Shown here: positions 23,222 to 32,565 of the stretch, one piece after another
How the letters are laid out: every line of letters begins with the position of its first letter
Position numbering within the stretch: the stretch's first letter is position 1
NCBI RefSeq assembly: GCF_018861865.1
Contig: NZ_JAHLDV010000009.1
Span: 44,875-108,874, forward strand
Origin: Clostridium frigoris
Lineage (GTDB): Bacteria; Bacillota; Clostridia; Clostridiales; Clostridiaceae
Direction: 5' to 3'
DNA: 64,000 nucleotides
Position numbers and translations under genes: made by a program
Notes under the pieces: generated by a model
What the model saw: the letters and a program-made list of their open reading frames with translations, nothing else
Told to the model about the DNA's origin: nothing
The model's database searches: none

Positions 23222-25567
23222 TTAAATCTCAAGTTTAGGGCTCGACTGCAAAGTATTACGGATTTCTTCATGCTTTTTTTGTATTCGCAGATCTAAATTT
23301 ATTGACATAACTTTATTTTTACCCATAGCTTTTGCTTGATACATAGCTTTATCTGCTGATGTAAACAAATATTCTAGATCTTCGGTAGTAGGGGTTATAG
23401 ATGCAACGCCAAGGCTTGAGGTAATTGGTATTAAATCGGATTTTCTAATGATTAAAGGATTATTTTCTATTGCTAACCTCAGATGTTCTCCAACTATTTC
23501 AGCCTGTTTAAAGGAGGTACCTGGTAATAGTACAATAAATTCTTCACCACCAAAACGTCCTAAAATATTATTCTCACCTAAATTCTGTGAACAAATTTTT
23601 GAAAGACGTTTTAACACTAGATCACCAGTATGATGGCCTAAGCTATCATTTATTTTTTTGAAATCGTCGATGTCAATCATAATGGAAGAAATAGGCTGTA
23701 CTGATAATTTTGCTTTATCGAAGCTTTTATTAGCAAGTTCAAAAAAACTACGCCTATTGTATAAGCTTGTTAGAGGATCAATGCATGCTAGCTGTTTTGT
23801 TTTAGAATGCAATTTAGCATTTTCCACAGCAACTCCTGCATTAAAGGCAAAGGATAAAGCTGTGTCACAGTGATCCTTAGTATAAATATTCTTTTTATTT
23901 GAATCTAATGTTAGTATGCCAATAATTTTATTGTTGAAAATTATAGGTACTCCTAGCCAACTTTCAATATTTGTTAGATTTATATAATGATTAAAACGAT
24001 TATCTTCTTTAACATTAGTAACTAATAATGTAGTGTATGTTTCATATATTTCTTTAAATAGTAGGTCTTTGTCTTTATTTACACGGATTTTGCATAGAAC
24101 ATCCATATTTTTAAAGCCATAACCTGCTCTAATGCTAAATTGGTTATTCTCTTCCATAAAAAATGATGCACTGTCATAAGGAATTATTTGTTTTAAGCTT
24201 TTGAGTAGTTTTTCTAAAACTTCATCTAAATTTAAGGTTGAATTCAGTAAAAAAGTAGCTTTACGAAGTTTTTCATTTAAACAATACTGTTCCTTTTGTT
24301 TAGATAAGTTTTCGATTTTCTTATACGCTTTAGATTGATTCATGGCTAGTATAAAAGAATTTATAAGTATAAAAATGAAAAATACTAATAGTGAGTAATC
24401 ATTGATATTATTTATACCCATAGAATATAACATAGACATAACGCTTATTATAATAGTTGAAAAGAAAGCAACTATTATAATTATGAACTTTTGATTTTGG
24501 TTTCTATATGCCTTGAATATAATATAAGTAGCATACACAATGAATAACATACTAGAAAGTTTAAATATTAAAAATAACTTTGATGCAAATAGTAAGGAAC
24601 TTAAAATAGTAGCAGCTATAAAGAATAAACAAAATGACTTACATATTTTGTTTATGATTTTTGAAGAGCTTTCCTTAAAAGTTACAAACATAAAGCTTAT
24701 AATAAAATAAACTGCAAGATAGAAAGTTAAAAATTGTAGTTTAGACTCCAGGGTATAATTTATGTTTGCATATAAAGATAAAAAATATTTGTTTCCAATA
24801 ACTAAGGATCGTAAGGACATTGTCATGCATAAGCAACTAAAATAAAGCTTAGAGATTTCCTCTGTCGTAAAAATATATAACCATAAGGAATATAAGCCAA
24901 CAATAAGTAATATGCCGAAGTATAAGAAATCAAGTGCAATTGAAGCATCTCTATTGTTCATTATTTGATTTTGCGTTCCAAGATAGATTTGACTTTTGGT
25001 ACCGCCGGCTTTTAAGTTATAATTTGAGACTTGAAGTACGAGATTAATTACCTTATTATTATTCATAAAATAACTGGTTGTGGGCATAGATTTTGGGGAT
25101 GATAAAATGCTAGTTCCAACAATACCATTAGATGAAAGAAGCTTTCCATTTACCCATAATTTATATGAGGATAACATGGAGGGAACACTTAGACCTAAAA
25201 GAGTATTTTTATATTTTGAGTTTAAATTTATAATTAAACGATATGTAGCATATCCATTAGCATCATAATTTTTATTATGTTTATTTAAAGCTATTGGCAT
25301 ATCCATATAAGTGGGTGCGTAAGAAGTCGTAGAGAAGTCTTTTGGTGTTAATAGTTGATTCCAGTAAAATTTCCATTGTCCGGAAAGGTCAGTATACCCA
25401 TCTTTATCAGAATCCCAAGTCGTAAGATTAAGCACACCATTTTTAGGATTAATATTTGAGGATGAGGTAGGTATAGTAAATTTATTTAAAAAGAAAATGA
25501 CATACAATAATGCTGCTAAAATAATAAAGGATAGAATAATAGTCAATGATTTTTCTTTTTTTAGCAT
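23222..25567 (-). CDS. 7TM-DISM/GAF diguanylate cyclase
   Basis: This 781-residue membrane signalling protein starts with a membrane anchor (about 8-28), an extracellular DISM-type sensory beta domain (about 45-200) and seven membrane helices (about 212-408). A linker/coiled coil, a GAF domain (about 440-585) and a C-terminal GGDEF domain (about 595-755) follow. The active-site motif is GGEEF (673-677), so it should make c-di-GMP. No RxxD inhibitory site is seen five residues before it. ATG 25567 is preceded by ten consecutive G residues in place of a normal ribosome site, and an insertion sequence ends 36 bases upstream. Confidence 0.92.
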   Translation of the reverse strand: MLKKEKSLTIILSFIILAALLYVIFFLNKFTIPTSSSNINPKNGVLNLTTWDSDKDGYTDLSGQWKFYWNQLLTPKDFSTTSYAPTYMDMPIALNKHNKNYDANGYATYRLIINLNSKYKNTLLGLSVPSMLSSYKLWVNGKLLSSNGIVGTSILSSPKSMPTTSYFMNNNKVINLVLQVSNYNLKAGGTKSQIYLGTQNQIMNNRDASIALDFLYFGILLIVGLYSLWLYIFTTEEISKLYFSCLCMTMSLRSLVIGNKYFLSLYANINYTLESKLQFLTFYLAVYFIISFMFVTFKESSSKIINKICKSFCLFFIAATILSSLLFASKLFLIFKLSSMLFIVYATYIIFKAYRNQNQKFIIIIVAFFSTIIISVMSMLYSMGINNINDYSLLVFFIFILINSFILAMNQSKAYKKIENLSKQKEQYCLNEKLRKATFLLNSTLNLDEVLEKLLKSLKQIIPYDSASFFMEENNQFSIRAGYGFKNMDVLCKIRVNKDKDLLFKEIYETYTTLLVTNVKEDNRFNHYINLTNIESWLGVPIIFNNKIIGILTLDSNKKNIYTKDHCDTALSFAFNAGVAVENAKLHSKTKQLACIDPLTSLYNRRSFFELANKSFDKAKLSVQPISSIMIDIDDFKKINDSLGHHTGDLVLKRLSKICSQNLGENNILGRFGGEEFIVLLPGTSFKQAEIVGEHLRLAIENNPLIIRKSDLIPITSSLGVASITPTTEDLEYLFTSADKAMYQAKAMGKNKVMSINLDLRIQKKHEEIRNTLQSSPKLEI

Positions 25568-25577
25568 TATATATATG

Positions 25578-25587
25578 CCCCCCCCCC
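25578..25587 (-). promoter_or_regulatory. G10 homopolymer before the diguanylate cyclase start
   Basis: Ten consecutive G residues on the coding strand lie ten bases upstream of the ATG, occupying the Shine-Dalgarno position. Length changes by slipped-strand mispairing could alter translation. No other such tract was noticed in the window. Confidence 0.6.
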
Positions 25588-25602
25588 TTTAGTATATTAC
25601 TG

Positions 25603-27258
25603 TATAGTTAATTGCATAACCTTGTAGTCAAGTGACTTCAAGGCTTTACAATCATATATTTACAGGAATTCCCCCACCTTTTGTCGAATTTATATTCATC
25701 ACAACTAAATTCACAGAAACTAGAAAATCCCATGCAACCGAATTTAAAACAATTATCACTTACTGATATTTACACAGATCTTGATGAGTATTTTCATCAA
25801 GATAAACCAAAACTAATACGACTCTTTGACCAATATATCAACTTATCTGAATTAATTCCTCAAAGCTTCATTAATCACTATTATTCTTCAACTGGTCACC
25901 CTAGAAATTACAAACTTTCATCTATGATAACGGCTTTAATTATAAAAATGATACTCTCTATCGCCGATATATCTTTGTTAATTAATGTATTAAATCTTTC
26001 TTCTGAGCTTAAGACATTATGTGATTTTTCCAGAGTACCAAATGCATCCCAATTTTCAAGACTAAAAATTGACTTTGAGGATGATTTTCTTATGTTTTTT
26101 AATAATCTGGTTGCAATCACTGAACCTATATGCCGTAGGCTGCGGCCCGATCTTGCCGCTATCCTTGTAGTTGACACTACAGGTATTGAGGGTTATGTTA
26201 AAGAAAACAACCCTAAAGCCTTTGACTCAGTCATGAGAAATACTAGGAAGTTTTCTAAGAACATTCCTAATTTCAATGCTCATAGCTACGCTTGTTCTCA
26301 GATGCCTAAAGAATCTCTTTCTAATAAAGACATTAAACTATCTTATATTAATGGTCACTATTGTTACTCAAGAAAAGTCGCTTTAGTCACCAACGGTCTT
26401 GGTATCATAAGGCATATTGATTTCTACAACAGTGATAATTCTATTACTCTAGCTGACGCTAAATCGGGAGCTGAACATAAAGATAATTACGATGCCAAGA
26501 GCCTTATCCCGGCCCTTAATAATTTCTTTAATTATCATCCTGATTTTAAATATAAATATTTTTTAGGTGATGCTGGCTTTGACGCCATTCAGAATTATAA
26601 ATATCTGTATAAAGATCATGATATTATCCCTATAATTCCACTCAATCCAAGGGCAACCAAGAATATAGGCAAACCTAAAATCAGCGACAATGGAATTCCT
26701 ACCTGCCCAAAAGATGATTCTTTACATATGAAATTTGACGGTTCCTCAAAAGAAAAAGGAAGACCATTAAGGCTAAAATGGCTCTGTCCAAAATCCAAAA
26801 AAACAGCTGTGAAAGGTAAAACAACGTATATTCTATCCTGTGAAAATCCTTGCACTACTTCGCCTTGTGGTAGAATGCATCACACTACTGTTAATGATAA
26901 TTACAGACTAAATACTATTATTCCAAGAGGATCGGATAAATGGATTCATCTTTATAAAATAAGAACCATAATTGAAAGAACAAACTTCATGGTCAAATTC
27001 CCTATGTGTCTTGGATATACAAAGCTAAGAAATACTGTTTCTCTTAAGGTTGAAGTAATTCTCGCTGCAATAACGCAACAAATTGTAATTTTAATTGCTG
27101 ATAAACTTGATAAAAAAACTCACCTTTTATCTGTAAAATCTTTAATAGCATAGTTATTTTTTCTAGTTAAAGTAAGGCTTATTAAGTTCGCTATAAATCA
27201 TTAAAGTTTATATCCATTATTTGTCTTGTTTTCATGTAAAGTTTTGCAATCAACTATA
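25603..27258 (+). mobile_element. Insertion sequence with TIRs and 8-bp target duplication
   Basis: The ends TATAGTTAATTGCATAACCT (from 25603) and, inverted, TATAGTTGATTGCAAAACTT (ending 27258) form about 24-bp imperfect terminal inverted repeats. The flanking bases are TATTACTG on both sides (25595-25602 and 27259-27266), an 8-bp target duplication. The element is 1656 bp with one transposase gene. Preserved duplication and intact frame indicate a recent insertion. Confidence 0.88.
25681..27153 (+). CDS. DDE transposase (IS4/IS1182-like)
   Basis: This 490-residue transposase has a DDE catalytic triad likely formed by the Asp in ILVVDTTGIEG, an Asp in FLGDAGFDA and the Glu in RTIIERTNF. A cysteine-bearing insertion (SCENPCTTSPCGRMHH) lies before the last acid. 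Its N-terminus has the STGHPRNY and helix-turn-helix-like region common in IS1182/IS4-like enzymes. TTG 25681 gives the longest frame and ATG 25732 is an alternative; neither has a good ribosome site, which is normal for weakly translated transposases. The exact IS family is uncertain. Confidence 0.85.
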   Translation: MSNLYSSQLNSQKLENPMQPNLKQLSLTDIYTDLDEYFHQDKPKLIRLFDQYINLSELIPQSFINHYYSSTGHPRNYKLSSMITALIIKMILSIADISLLINVLNLSSELKTLCDFSRVPNASQFSRLKIDFEDDFLMFFNNLVAITEPICRRLRPDLAAILVVDTTGIEGYVKENNPKAFDSVMRNTRKFSKNIPNFNAHSYACSQMPKESLSNKDIKLSYINGHYCYSRKVALVTNGLGIIRHIDFYNSDNSITLADAKSGAEHKDNYDAKSLIPALNNFFNYHPDFKYKYFLGDAGFDAIQNYKYLYKDHDIIPIIPLNPRATKNIGKPKISDNGIPTCPKDDSLHMKFDGSSKEKGRPLRLKWLCPKSKKTAVKGKTTYILSCENPCTTSPCGRMHHTTVNDNYRLNTIIPRGSDKWIHLYKIRTIIERTNFMVKFPMCLGYTKLRNTVSLKVEVILAAITQQIVILIADKLDKKTHLLSVKSLIA

Positions 27259-27577
27259 TATTACTGTTATTATATTAACTTAGTATAACAAAAATGTCAT
27301 TATTTATTTAAGTGACAGAATTATTTGAGCCAAAATACAATTAATACCATCTGTAATTTTAGAATAAATAATAGGCATCATTCTTCATATCGTTTAGCAT
27401 TTTAATTGTAGTCGTGTGAGTTAAAGAAGGTCTATATGGATGTGATTTAGTTAATGCTAATTAATATGATTAAACAAAAACAATTAATATAAAGTTTATA
27501 GTATGTAATCCATTACTTATAAAATTCTATGATATACTATATTTAGTTTAATAAAAGTGGTTATGTGGGGGTAAAAA

Positions 27578-28402
27578 ATGTATAAATTAATAGCAATAGA
27601 TATGGATGGAACCTTATTAAATAGTGAAAAGAAAATTTCACCAGCTAATTTTAATGCAATACAACAAGCAAAAGATAATGGAGTTAAGGTTGTACTAGCA
27701 TCAGGAAGGCCGCTGATTGGATTTAAAAGATATCTAGAAGAACTTAACTTAGTTTCAGAGGATAATTATGCAGTAGCATTTAATGGAGCACTTGTCCAAA
27801 ACTCTGAAGGTAATGAGATAATATCTAAAACAACATTAACTCTTGAAGATTATAAATATATATATAGTTTAAGCAAAAAGATGAATGTTAATATACATGC
27901 ATTAACAGAAGATTCAGTAATTTCTCCTAAAGATACTATATTCACTAGGCATGAAGCAGAAATGAATCATATTCCTAATAACATAATTGCTGTAGATGAT
28001 GTACCTGCAGGAACTACTATAGTGAAGGTCATGTTTGTAGACAAGCCAGAAGTTATAGAAGATGTAATGGGGAAAATTCCAGAAGAAGTAAGTGACAAAT
28101 ACACAGTGGTTAGAAGTGCACCTTTTTACTTAGAATTTCTACATAAATCAGTTAATAAAGGTGTAGGAGTAGCGGCGCTTGCTAAAAAATTAAGTATTAA
28201 ACAAGAAGAGGTTATATGCATAGGGGATGCTGGTAATGACATTCATATGATTAAATATGCTGGACTAGGAGTAGCTATGGGAAATGCATATCCAGAGGTT
28301 AAAAGAGCTGCTAATTTTATAACTAAAACTAATGATCAAGATGGTGTAGCATTTATTATTAACAAATTCATTTTGCATCCACAAGAAGATTTTGCGGTAT
28401 AA
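27578..28402 (+). CDS. Cof-type HAD-IIB phosphatase
   Basis: This 274-residue hydrolase has HAD motif I DMDGTLLNS (nucleophile Asp 8), motif II in VVLASGRP, Lys in motif III (KGVGVAALAKKL) and motif IV GDAGNDIHMIKYAG. A C2B-type cap lies between. Family members such as YidA dephosphorylate sugar phosphates and other small phospho-metabolites; the substrate here is unknown. ATG 27578 follows GGGGG. About 320 bases of AT-rich DNA without a gene separate it from the insertion sequence; I saw nothing distinctive there. Confidence 0.9.
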   Translation: MYKLIAIDMDGTLLNSEKKISPANFNAIQQAKDNGVKVVLASGRPLIGFKRYLEELNLVSEDNYAVAFNGALVQNSEGNEIISKTTLTLEDYKYIYSLSKKMNVNIHALTEDSVISPKDTIFTRHEAEMNHIPNNIIAVDDVPAGTTIVKVMFVDKPEVIEDVMGKIPEEVSDKYTVVRSAPFYLEFLHKSVNKGVGVAALAKKLSIKQEEVICIGDAGNDIHMIKYAGLGVAMGNAYPEVKRAANFITKTNDQDGVAFIINKFILHPQEDFAV

Positions 28403-28409
28403 TACCATA

Positions 28410-28456
28410 AAAATAAAGCAAGTAAATTCTTTAAGAATTTGCTTGTTTTATTTTTA
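28410..28456 (+). terminator. Terminator
   Basis: AAAATAAAGCAAGTAAATTCT pairs (with small bulges) with GAATTTGCTTGTTTTATTTTT after the HAD phosphatase gene, and is probably shared with the convergent small gene. Confidence 0.75.
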
Positions 28457-28477
28457 TAATAAATGTTAATAATAAAA

Positions 28478-28636
28478 TTAAATTAATTCGTTTCTTCTGT
28501 TTTTTTGTTTTACTATTGCTTTGTTTATTTTTTCTGAAGAGATTACATATGAATGATTTTCAAGCACTTCTAATCTATTAGCTTCTTCAATTTTATAACG
28601 ATCATCGTTATAGTAGATATTGTTATTATGGTCCAT
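28478..28636 (-). CDS. Small hydrophilic protein (52 aa), unknown
   Basis: On the minus strand GGGAGGA precedes ATG 28636. The 52-residue product begins MDHNNNIYYNDDRYKIEEAN and ends KQKNRRNELI, with an acidic aromatic N-terminus and a basic C-terminal half that could form one helix. The strong ribosome site and convergent terminator support a real gene. No family recognised; its charge pattern might suit a DNA- or protein-binding adaptor, which is speculation. Confidence 0.55.
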   Translation of the reverse strand: MDHNNNIYYNDDRYKIEEANRLEVLENHSYVISSEKINKAIVKQKNRRNELI

Positions 28637-28856
28637 TAAAAGTCCTCCCTTTTTTAATATTTAGTGCTATTATTTTAGGCTTTTTATCATCTTTAATACT
28701 ATGAGATGCTTGGTATTTAATATATAAAAAATAATTAAGACAACAACTTGTATTAATTGGTATTTAATGGTAGATTAATTTTTAAAATTTAATGATAATC
28801 TGATATAATAAACATACATTGCATATATTTTTACAAAAACAATTCGGGAGGATAAA

Positions 28857-29759
28857 ATGACTAAAACTAAAAAAATATTATTAGCTTTTATGTGTTTTGT
28901 TATTATAGGTGGCGTAATATACAAAACAAATTATGTAAGAAAAGAACATGAAAAATCTGTACAAGCTATAAAAACAAATGAGCAAAATAAAAAGTTGAAA
29001 AAAATTGCTAATGAAAAATTATTATCGAAAGCAAAAAAAGCAAAAGAAGCAAAAGAAGCACAGGAAGTAAAGGCACTAATTAAAATCAACAAAAATAAAG
29101 CGGCATTAAAAAAACAGAAAGCTTCGAAGAAAAATTTGAAGAAGGTAGTTGTTATAGACCCAGGGCACGCAAGCATTACTAGTTTTGAGAAAGAGAAGCA
29201 GGCACCAGATTCAACTATAATGAAAATAAAGGAGCCAGGTGGAGCTCAAGGAATTAATACAAAAACGCCTGAGTATGAGGTTAATATGGCAGTAGCAGTT
29301 AGACTAAAAGCTTTGCTTAGTAAAAAAGGATATACTGTAATGATGACTAAAACAGAGAAAAATCAAATGCTTGGGAATATTGAAAGGGCTCAGGTTGGAA
29401 ACAATTCTAAGGCAAATTTAGTTATAAGAATTCATGCAGATTCAAATAATAATTCGGCAGTTAATGGTGCGTCAATGCTCGTACCTACGGACACTAAAAA
29501 TACAGATCCAATATATAAGTTGAGTAAACAATATGGACAAGTAGTTTTTAAAAGTTTTATTAATGAGATGGGCATGAATGATAGAGGCGTTGTTGAAAGA
29601 GATGATATGACAGGATTTAATTGGTCTAAGGTTCCTGTTATTTTAGTGGAGATGGGCTTTTTATCAAATCCTAGTGAAGATAAGATGTTATTAACTGGAG
29701 CTTATCAAGATAGGTTAGCAAAGGGTTTGGCAGATGGAATTGATGCCGCGTTAAAGTAA
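28857..29759 (+). CDS. Membrane-anchored N-acetylmuramoyl-L-alanine amidase (Amidase_3)
   Basis: This 300-residue enzyme cleaves the amide bond between muramic acid and the peptide in peptidoglycan. A membrane anchor (about 5-23) is followed by a Lys/Ala-rich coiled linker (about 25-95) and an Amidase_3 zinc domain (about 97-300). Zinc ligands are the His in VIDPGHAS, the Glu in TPEYEVN and the His in VIRIHADSN. The catalytic Glu is in LVEMGFLSNP. It resembles LytC/CwlD-type enzymes without cell-wall-binding repeats. ATG 28857 follows GGGAGG. It is transcribed alone. Confidence 0.92.
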   Translation: MTKTKKILLAFMCFVIIGGVIYKTNYVRKEHEKSVQAIKTNEQNKKLKKIANEKLLSKAKKAKEAKEAQEVKALIKINKNKAALKKQKASKKNLKKVVVIDPGHASITSFEKEKQAPDSTIMKIKEPGGAQGINTKTPEYEVNMAVAVRLKALLSKKGYTVMMTKTEKNQMLGNIERAQVGNNSKANLVIRIHADSNNNSAVNGASMLVPTDTKNTDPIYKLSKQYGQVVFKSFINEMGMNDRGVVERDDMTGFNWSKVPVILVEMGFLSNPSEDKMLLTGAYQDRLAKGLADGIDAALK

Positions 29760-29964
29760 GGGTATAGATAATGGTATCCAATTCTCTTGCGTGCCTATTA
29801 TATATATTGGAAAGGTTAGTGTAAAAATTTTCAAATGTTTTTTTATAAAATTATTAGTATTTATTTTCATGTTATTTGGTATAGTTTATTTGTATTATGC
29901 CACACTAAATGTAATGTAACAGAGAGCTGGTTATTAATTTATTTTGGTGAAGAGAGATGTGATT

Positions 29965-30561
29965 ATGAGTGATATGGAGAATAATGATAAAAAACATTTA
30001 AATAAGATTTATAAAAATTTTTCTGATTTAGTTTATGTCGTTGCTACAACCGAACTTGAACGTTTTATTACTAAGGGTGAATTTACTAGTTTCTTCAATT
30101 ATAGGATGAAACAAATGCTCTCGGAGATTAATGAAAATAGTGAAGTTTTAGATGCTAGTGTTTTTTTTAATACAAAGGGTGAAATAACACTTATTGATGC
30201 AGGGGTAGTAGGCAAATTCATAGAAAATAACTATAGTTTAAAAATGCTGGAATATTATAAAATTACTTCTTTAAATAAGATTGTTAGGGGAGTGGTTAAC
30301 GGTTCCGAGAAGTCAAAAGTAGATTTTATTTTAATTTCGTTTTCAATACTGTATGATACATTGAATGAATTATATAAAACTATTAGTTGTAAACAAGTGA
30401 ATAAGATTATATATAAAAATCGATATAGTTTAGATGATTATAACAAAGAGGATTGTTCTATGATTCTTGCCACACTATTAATACTAGAGGACTTATGTAG
30501 ATATATTGGAGTAGATAGACACAAAATGGTGAAACGATTAAAGAATAAAATTTATAAATAA
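29965..30561 (+). CDS. Hypothetical protein (198 aa)
   Basis: I do not recognise this protein. I start it at ATG 29965 (GAAGAGAG upstream) rather than TTG 29944. It is soluble, mostly helical, with regularly spaced hydrophobics and a basic end (KMVKRLKNKIYK). The segment LDASVFFNTKGEITLIDAGVVG looks like a small beta unit. Lack of membrane segments and flanking intergenic regions suggest an independent cytoplasmic protein. It lies between the amidase and a DUF6514-like gene. Confidence 0.6.
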   Translation: MSDMENNDKKHLNKIYKNFSDLVYVVATTELERFITKGEFTSFFNYRMKQMLSEINENSEVLDASVFFNTKGEITLIDAGVVGKFIENNYSLKMLEYYKITSLNKIVRGVVNGSEKSKVDFILISFSILYDTLNELYKTISCKQVNKIIYKNRYSLDDYNKEDCSMILATLLILEDLCRYIGVDRHKMVKRLKNKIYK

Positions 30562-30830
30562 TAAGGTGATTTAAAAAAGAGACAGAATAATATGTTAAAT
30601 TTTACATAAAGAATTTTTAGTTATATTTATTGAAAATTCGACACAAAAACCGTTGGATATAAATTGTAATCTATTGCTATTCTTTATTAATCGTGACATT
30701 ATGGGTGTATAGGGTTGAAGTTGTCATTTAAAAGAGATAATCTAATGTAAACGTATTTCACGAAATGACATATTTTTTTAAAAAGTAATGTTACTGTATT
30801 CTCATAAGAAAGTATGGGAGGCAAACACAT

Positions 30831-31184
30831 ATGGTAATTATAGAAAATTTGTATAAAAAAATAGCAGATGGTGATGTGAATTACAATTATGCTTACAGAT
30901 TGGTAAAAAGTCAGATATCTGTATCGATGTATGGTAAGATTACCCAAATACAGGCTTATGGCATTGAAATAGAAAGACAAGATGTTACTAATGGTACGGT
31001 TGTAAGAATACAAAGAGATTACGCAGAAAATATAAGTCCTCAAAGGTATAAAGTTAAAAATCTATTGAAAATGTTATATGATAATACAGTGTCACCTATT
31101 CATATGATTGATATATTGGGAGAGTATATTGATGAGTGTACTAGTGATTTTGATGAAATGCTAGTAAGTATAGCTACTTGTTAA
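30831..31184 (+). CDS. DUF6514-like small protein
   Basis: This 117-residue protein begins MVIIENLYKKI and contains YAYRLVKSQISVSMYGKITQ and YGIEIERQD, beta-rich stretches reminiscent of the clostridial DUF6514 family (assignment from memory, moderate). The C-terminal half is helical (VKNLLKMLYDNTVSPIHMID). ATG 30831 follows GGGAGG. The 269 bases upstream contain no gene and nothing distinctive except an AT-rich promoter-like region. Function unknown. Confidence 0.65.
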   Translation: MVIIENLYKKIADGDVNYNYAYRLVKSQISVSMYGKITQIQAYGIEIERQDVTNGTVVRIQRDYAENISPQRYKVKNLLKMLYDNTVSPIHMIDILGEYIDECTSDFDEMLVSIATC

Positions 31185-31211
31185 TGATTCATTTTGATTT
31201 AACATATTGAG

Positions 31212-31252
31212 GAGAATATTCCTCCTGTAGAGGACGAGTATTCTCTTTTTTT
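31212..31252 (+). terminator. Terminator
   Basis: GAGAATATTCCTC pairs with GAGGACGAGTATTCTC, with mismatches, followed by a T-run. Confidence 0.8.
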
Positions 31253-31371
31253 ATATAATAGAAAATTATAAGATTATGGAGTATAATACTATAAATGGTC
31301 CAGATTATAATGCAATAGTATACTAAAGCTAAAATTTTAAACAAGAGATTAACAAGTGGGAGTTGATAATT

Positions 31372-31794
31372 ATGATTCTAGGTGTAGGTACTGATATAGT
31401 TGAAATCAGCCGGATAAAAAGTGCTATGGAAAGGAATAATGGGTTTTTAGAAAAAATTTTTACAAGCACAGAACTAGAATATCTTACAAGCAGAAATTTA
31501 AGAGCTGAATATGTGGCTGGAAGATTTGCTGCAAAAGAGGCTGTAGCAAAAGCTTTAGGGACCGGCTTCAGGGGGTTTGATTTTAAAGATATTGAAGTTG
31601 ATCGGACAACTTTTGGAAAGCCAATAGTAATCTTAAAAGGAAAAGCAAAGTTAATAGCTAAAAAAGAAGGTCAATATAATATTCATCTTAGTATATCTCA
31701 TGGTCAAGAGAGTGCAATTGCTTATGCTATATTAGAAGTCGAAAAGAAAATTGAAGAAGTTGTGAAAATAGCGAATGTAACGGATTCATTATAA
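31372..31794 (+). CDS. acpS: Holo-acyl-carrier-protein synthase
   Basis: This 140-residue enzyme transfers 4'-phosphopantetheine from CoA to acyl carrier protein, activating fatty-acid synthesis. The Mg-binding motifs are GVGTDIVEISRI (Asp near residue 7) and FAAKEAVAKALGTG (Glu). HLSISHGQESAIAYAI closes the domain, and a short acidic/basic tail follows. I chose ATG 31372, nine bases after the ORF's first TTG, because GTGGGAG is then well spaced. It opens the acpS-lipoprotein-alr-mazEF block conserved with Bacillus. Confidence 0.93.
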   Translation: MILGVGTDIVEISRIKSAMERNNGFLEKIFTSTELEYLTSRNLRAEYVAGRFAAKEAVAKALGTGFRGFDFKDIEVDRTTFGKPIVILKGKAKLIAKKEGQYNIHLSISHGQESAIAYAILEVEKKIEEVVKIANVTDSL

Positions 31795-31913
31795 TTAACT
31801 GTTTTAGTAATAGTATGTAATCATTAGTAATAGTATAAGTAGTAGAGTAAGCTAATAAGGCTTGCAACAATAATAATTGTTGTAACTCTAGAGAAAATGC
31901 TAGGAGGATGATA

Positions 31914-32528
31914 ATGAAAAAAGTATCGTTATTATTGTTAAGTCTTTTGGTACTTTTAAGTTCCGTACTATTTACTGCTTGTAATAAAAACCCAAAGGAT
32001 ACTAATGATATTACAACCTATTTAAAAAATATGGATAGTTATACTGTCAATATGAACATGGATATAAAAAATGATAAGCAGACAATTAATTATAAGGCTA
32101 AACAATCCTATATAAAGGGAGGCGGATATAAGCTAGAGTTAAACAAAAACAGAGTGTTTATATATAAAGCAGATGATAAAATCTATGTTAATGATAAGAA
32201 AAATGGAAGGTCGTATGTGCAGAGCAAAAGTTTTGATGAAGTATATAAACTAAGTTTTATAGGTGAATACATAGGATTATTGTATACTAATGAGGAAATA
32301 AAATATGTTACTAAAAATATTAATAATATTGAATATACCGTAATTAATTTATTTATTCCTGGGAATAATAAAAACATAAATAATGGACTTTTATATGTTA
32401 ATAATAAAAGTATGTTGCCAGAAAAAATGGTTATTTACGATACTTTCGGCAAAGAAAAAATTAATATAACATATACTAATTTCCTTGCTAACGTAAAGAT
32501 TGACCCTACGGAGTTTAATGTTCCATAA
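31914..32528 (+). CDS. LolA-like lipoprotein (YdcC-like)
   Basis: This 204-residue lipoprotein has a type II signal peptide ending LFTAC (lipid-modified Cys about 23). The mature domain of alternating strands (YTVNMNMDIKNDKQTINYKA, VYVNNK-like repeats) resembles the LolA/LppX beta-barrel-half fold. In B. subtilis the gene between acpS and alr is ydcC, a LolA-like lipoprotein, so position supports the assignment. AGGAGG (31902-31907) selects ATG 31914 over 31908. Its role at the membrane surface is unknown. Confidence 0.8.
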   Translation: MKKVSLLLLSLLVLLSSVLFTACNKNPKDTNDITTYLKNMDSYTVNMNMDIKNDKQTINYKAKQSYIKGGGYKLELNKNRVFIYKADDKIYVNDKKNGRSYVQSKSFDEVYKLSFIGEYIGLLYTNEEIKYVTKNINNIEYTVINLFIPGNNKNINNGLLYVNNKSMLPEKMVIYDTFGKEKINITYTNFLANVKIDPTEFNVP

Positions 32529-32565
32529 TATTTATTGAATTTTAGTAACAAATGAGGTGAAGAGA

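Noticed and set aside
23448..23873. Plus-strand frames within the diguanylate cyclase
   Set aside because: They are antisense shadows of the GGDEF and GAF coding sequence with no ribosome sites.
25681..25731. Programmed frameshift in the transposase
   Set aside because: The frame is continuous from 25681 to 27153 with all DDE motifs, so no frameshift is needed.
29826..29924. Possible small membrane peptide (VKIFKCFFIKLLVFIFMLFG...) after the amidase
   Set aside because: The frame has a plausible hydrophobic helix but no ATG, GTG or TTG at the ribosome site; it would have to start at GTA.
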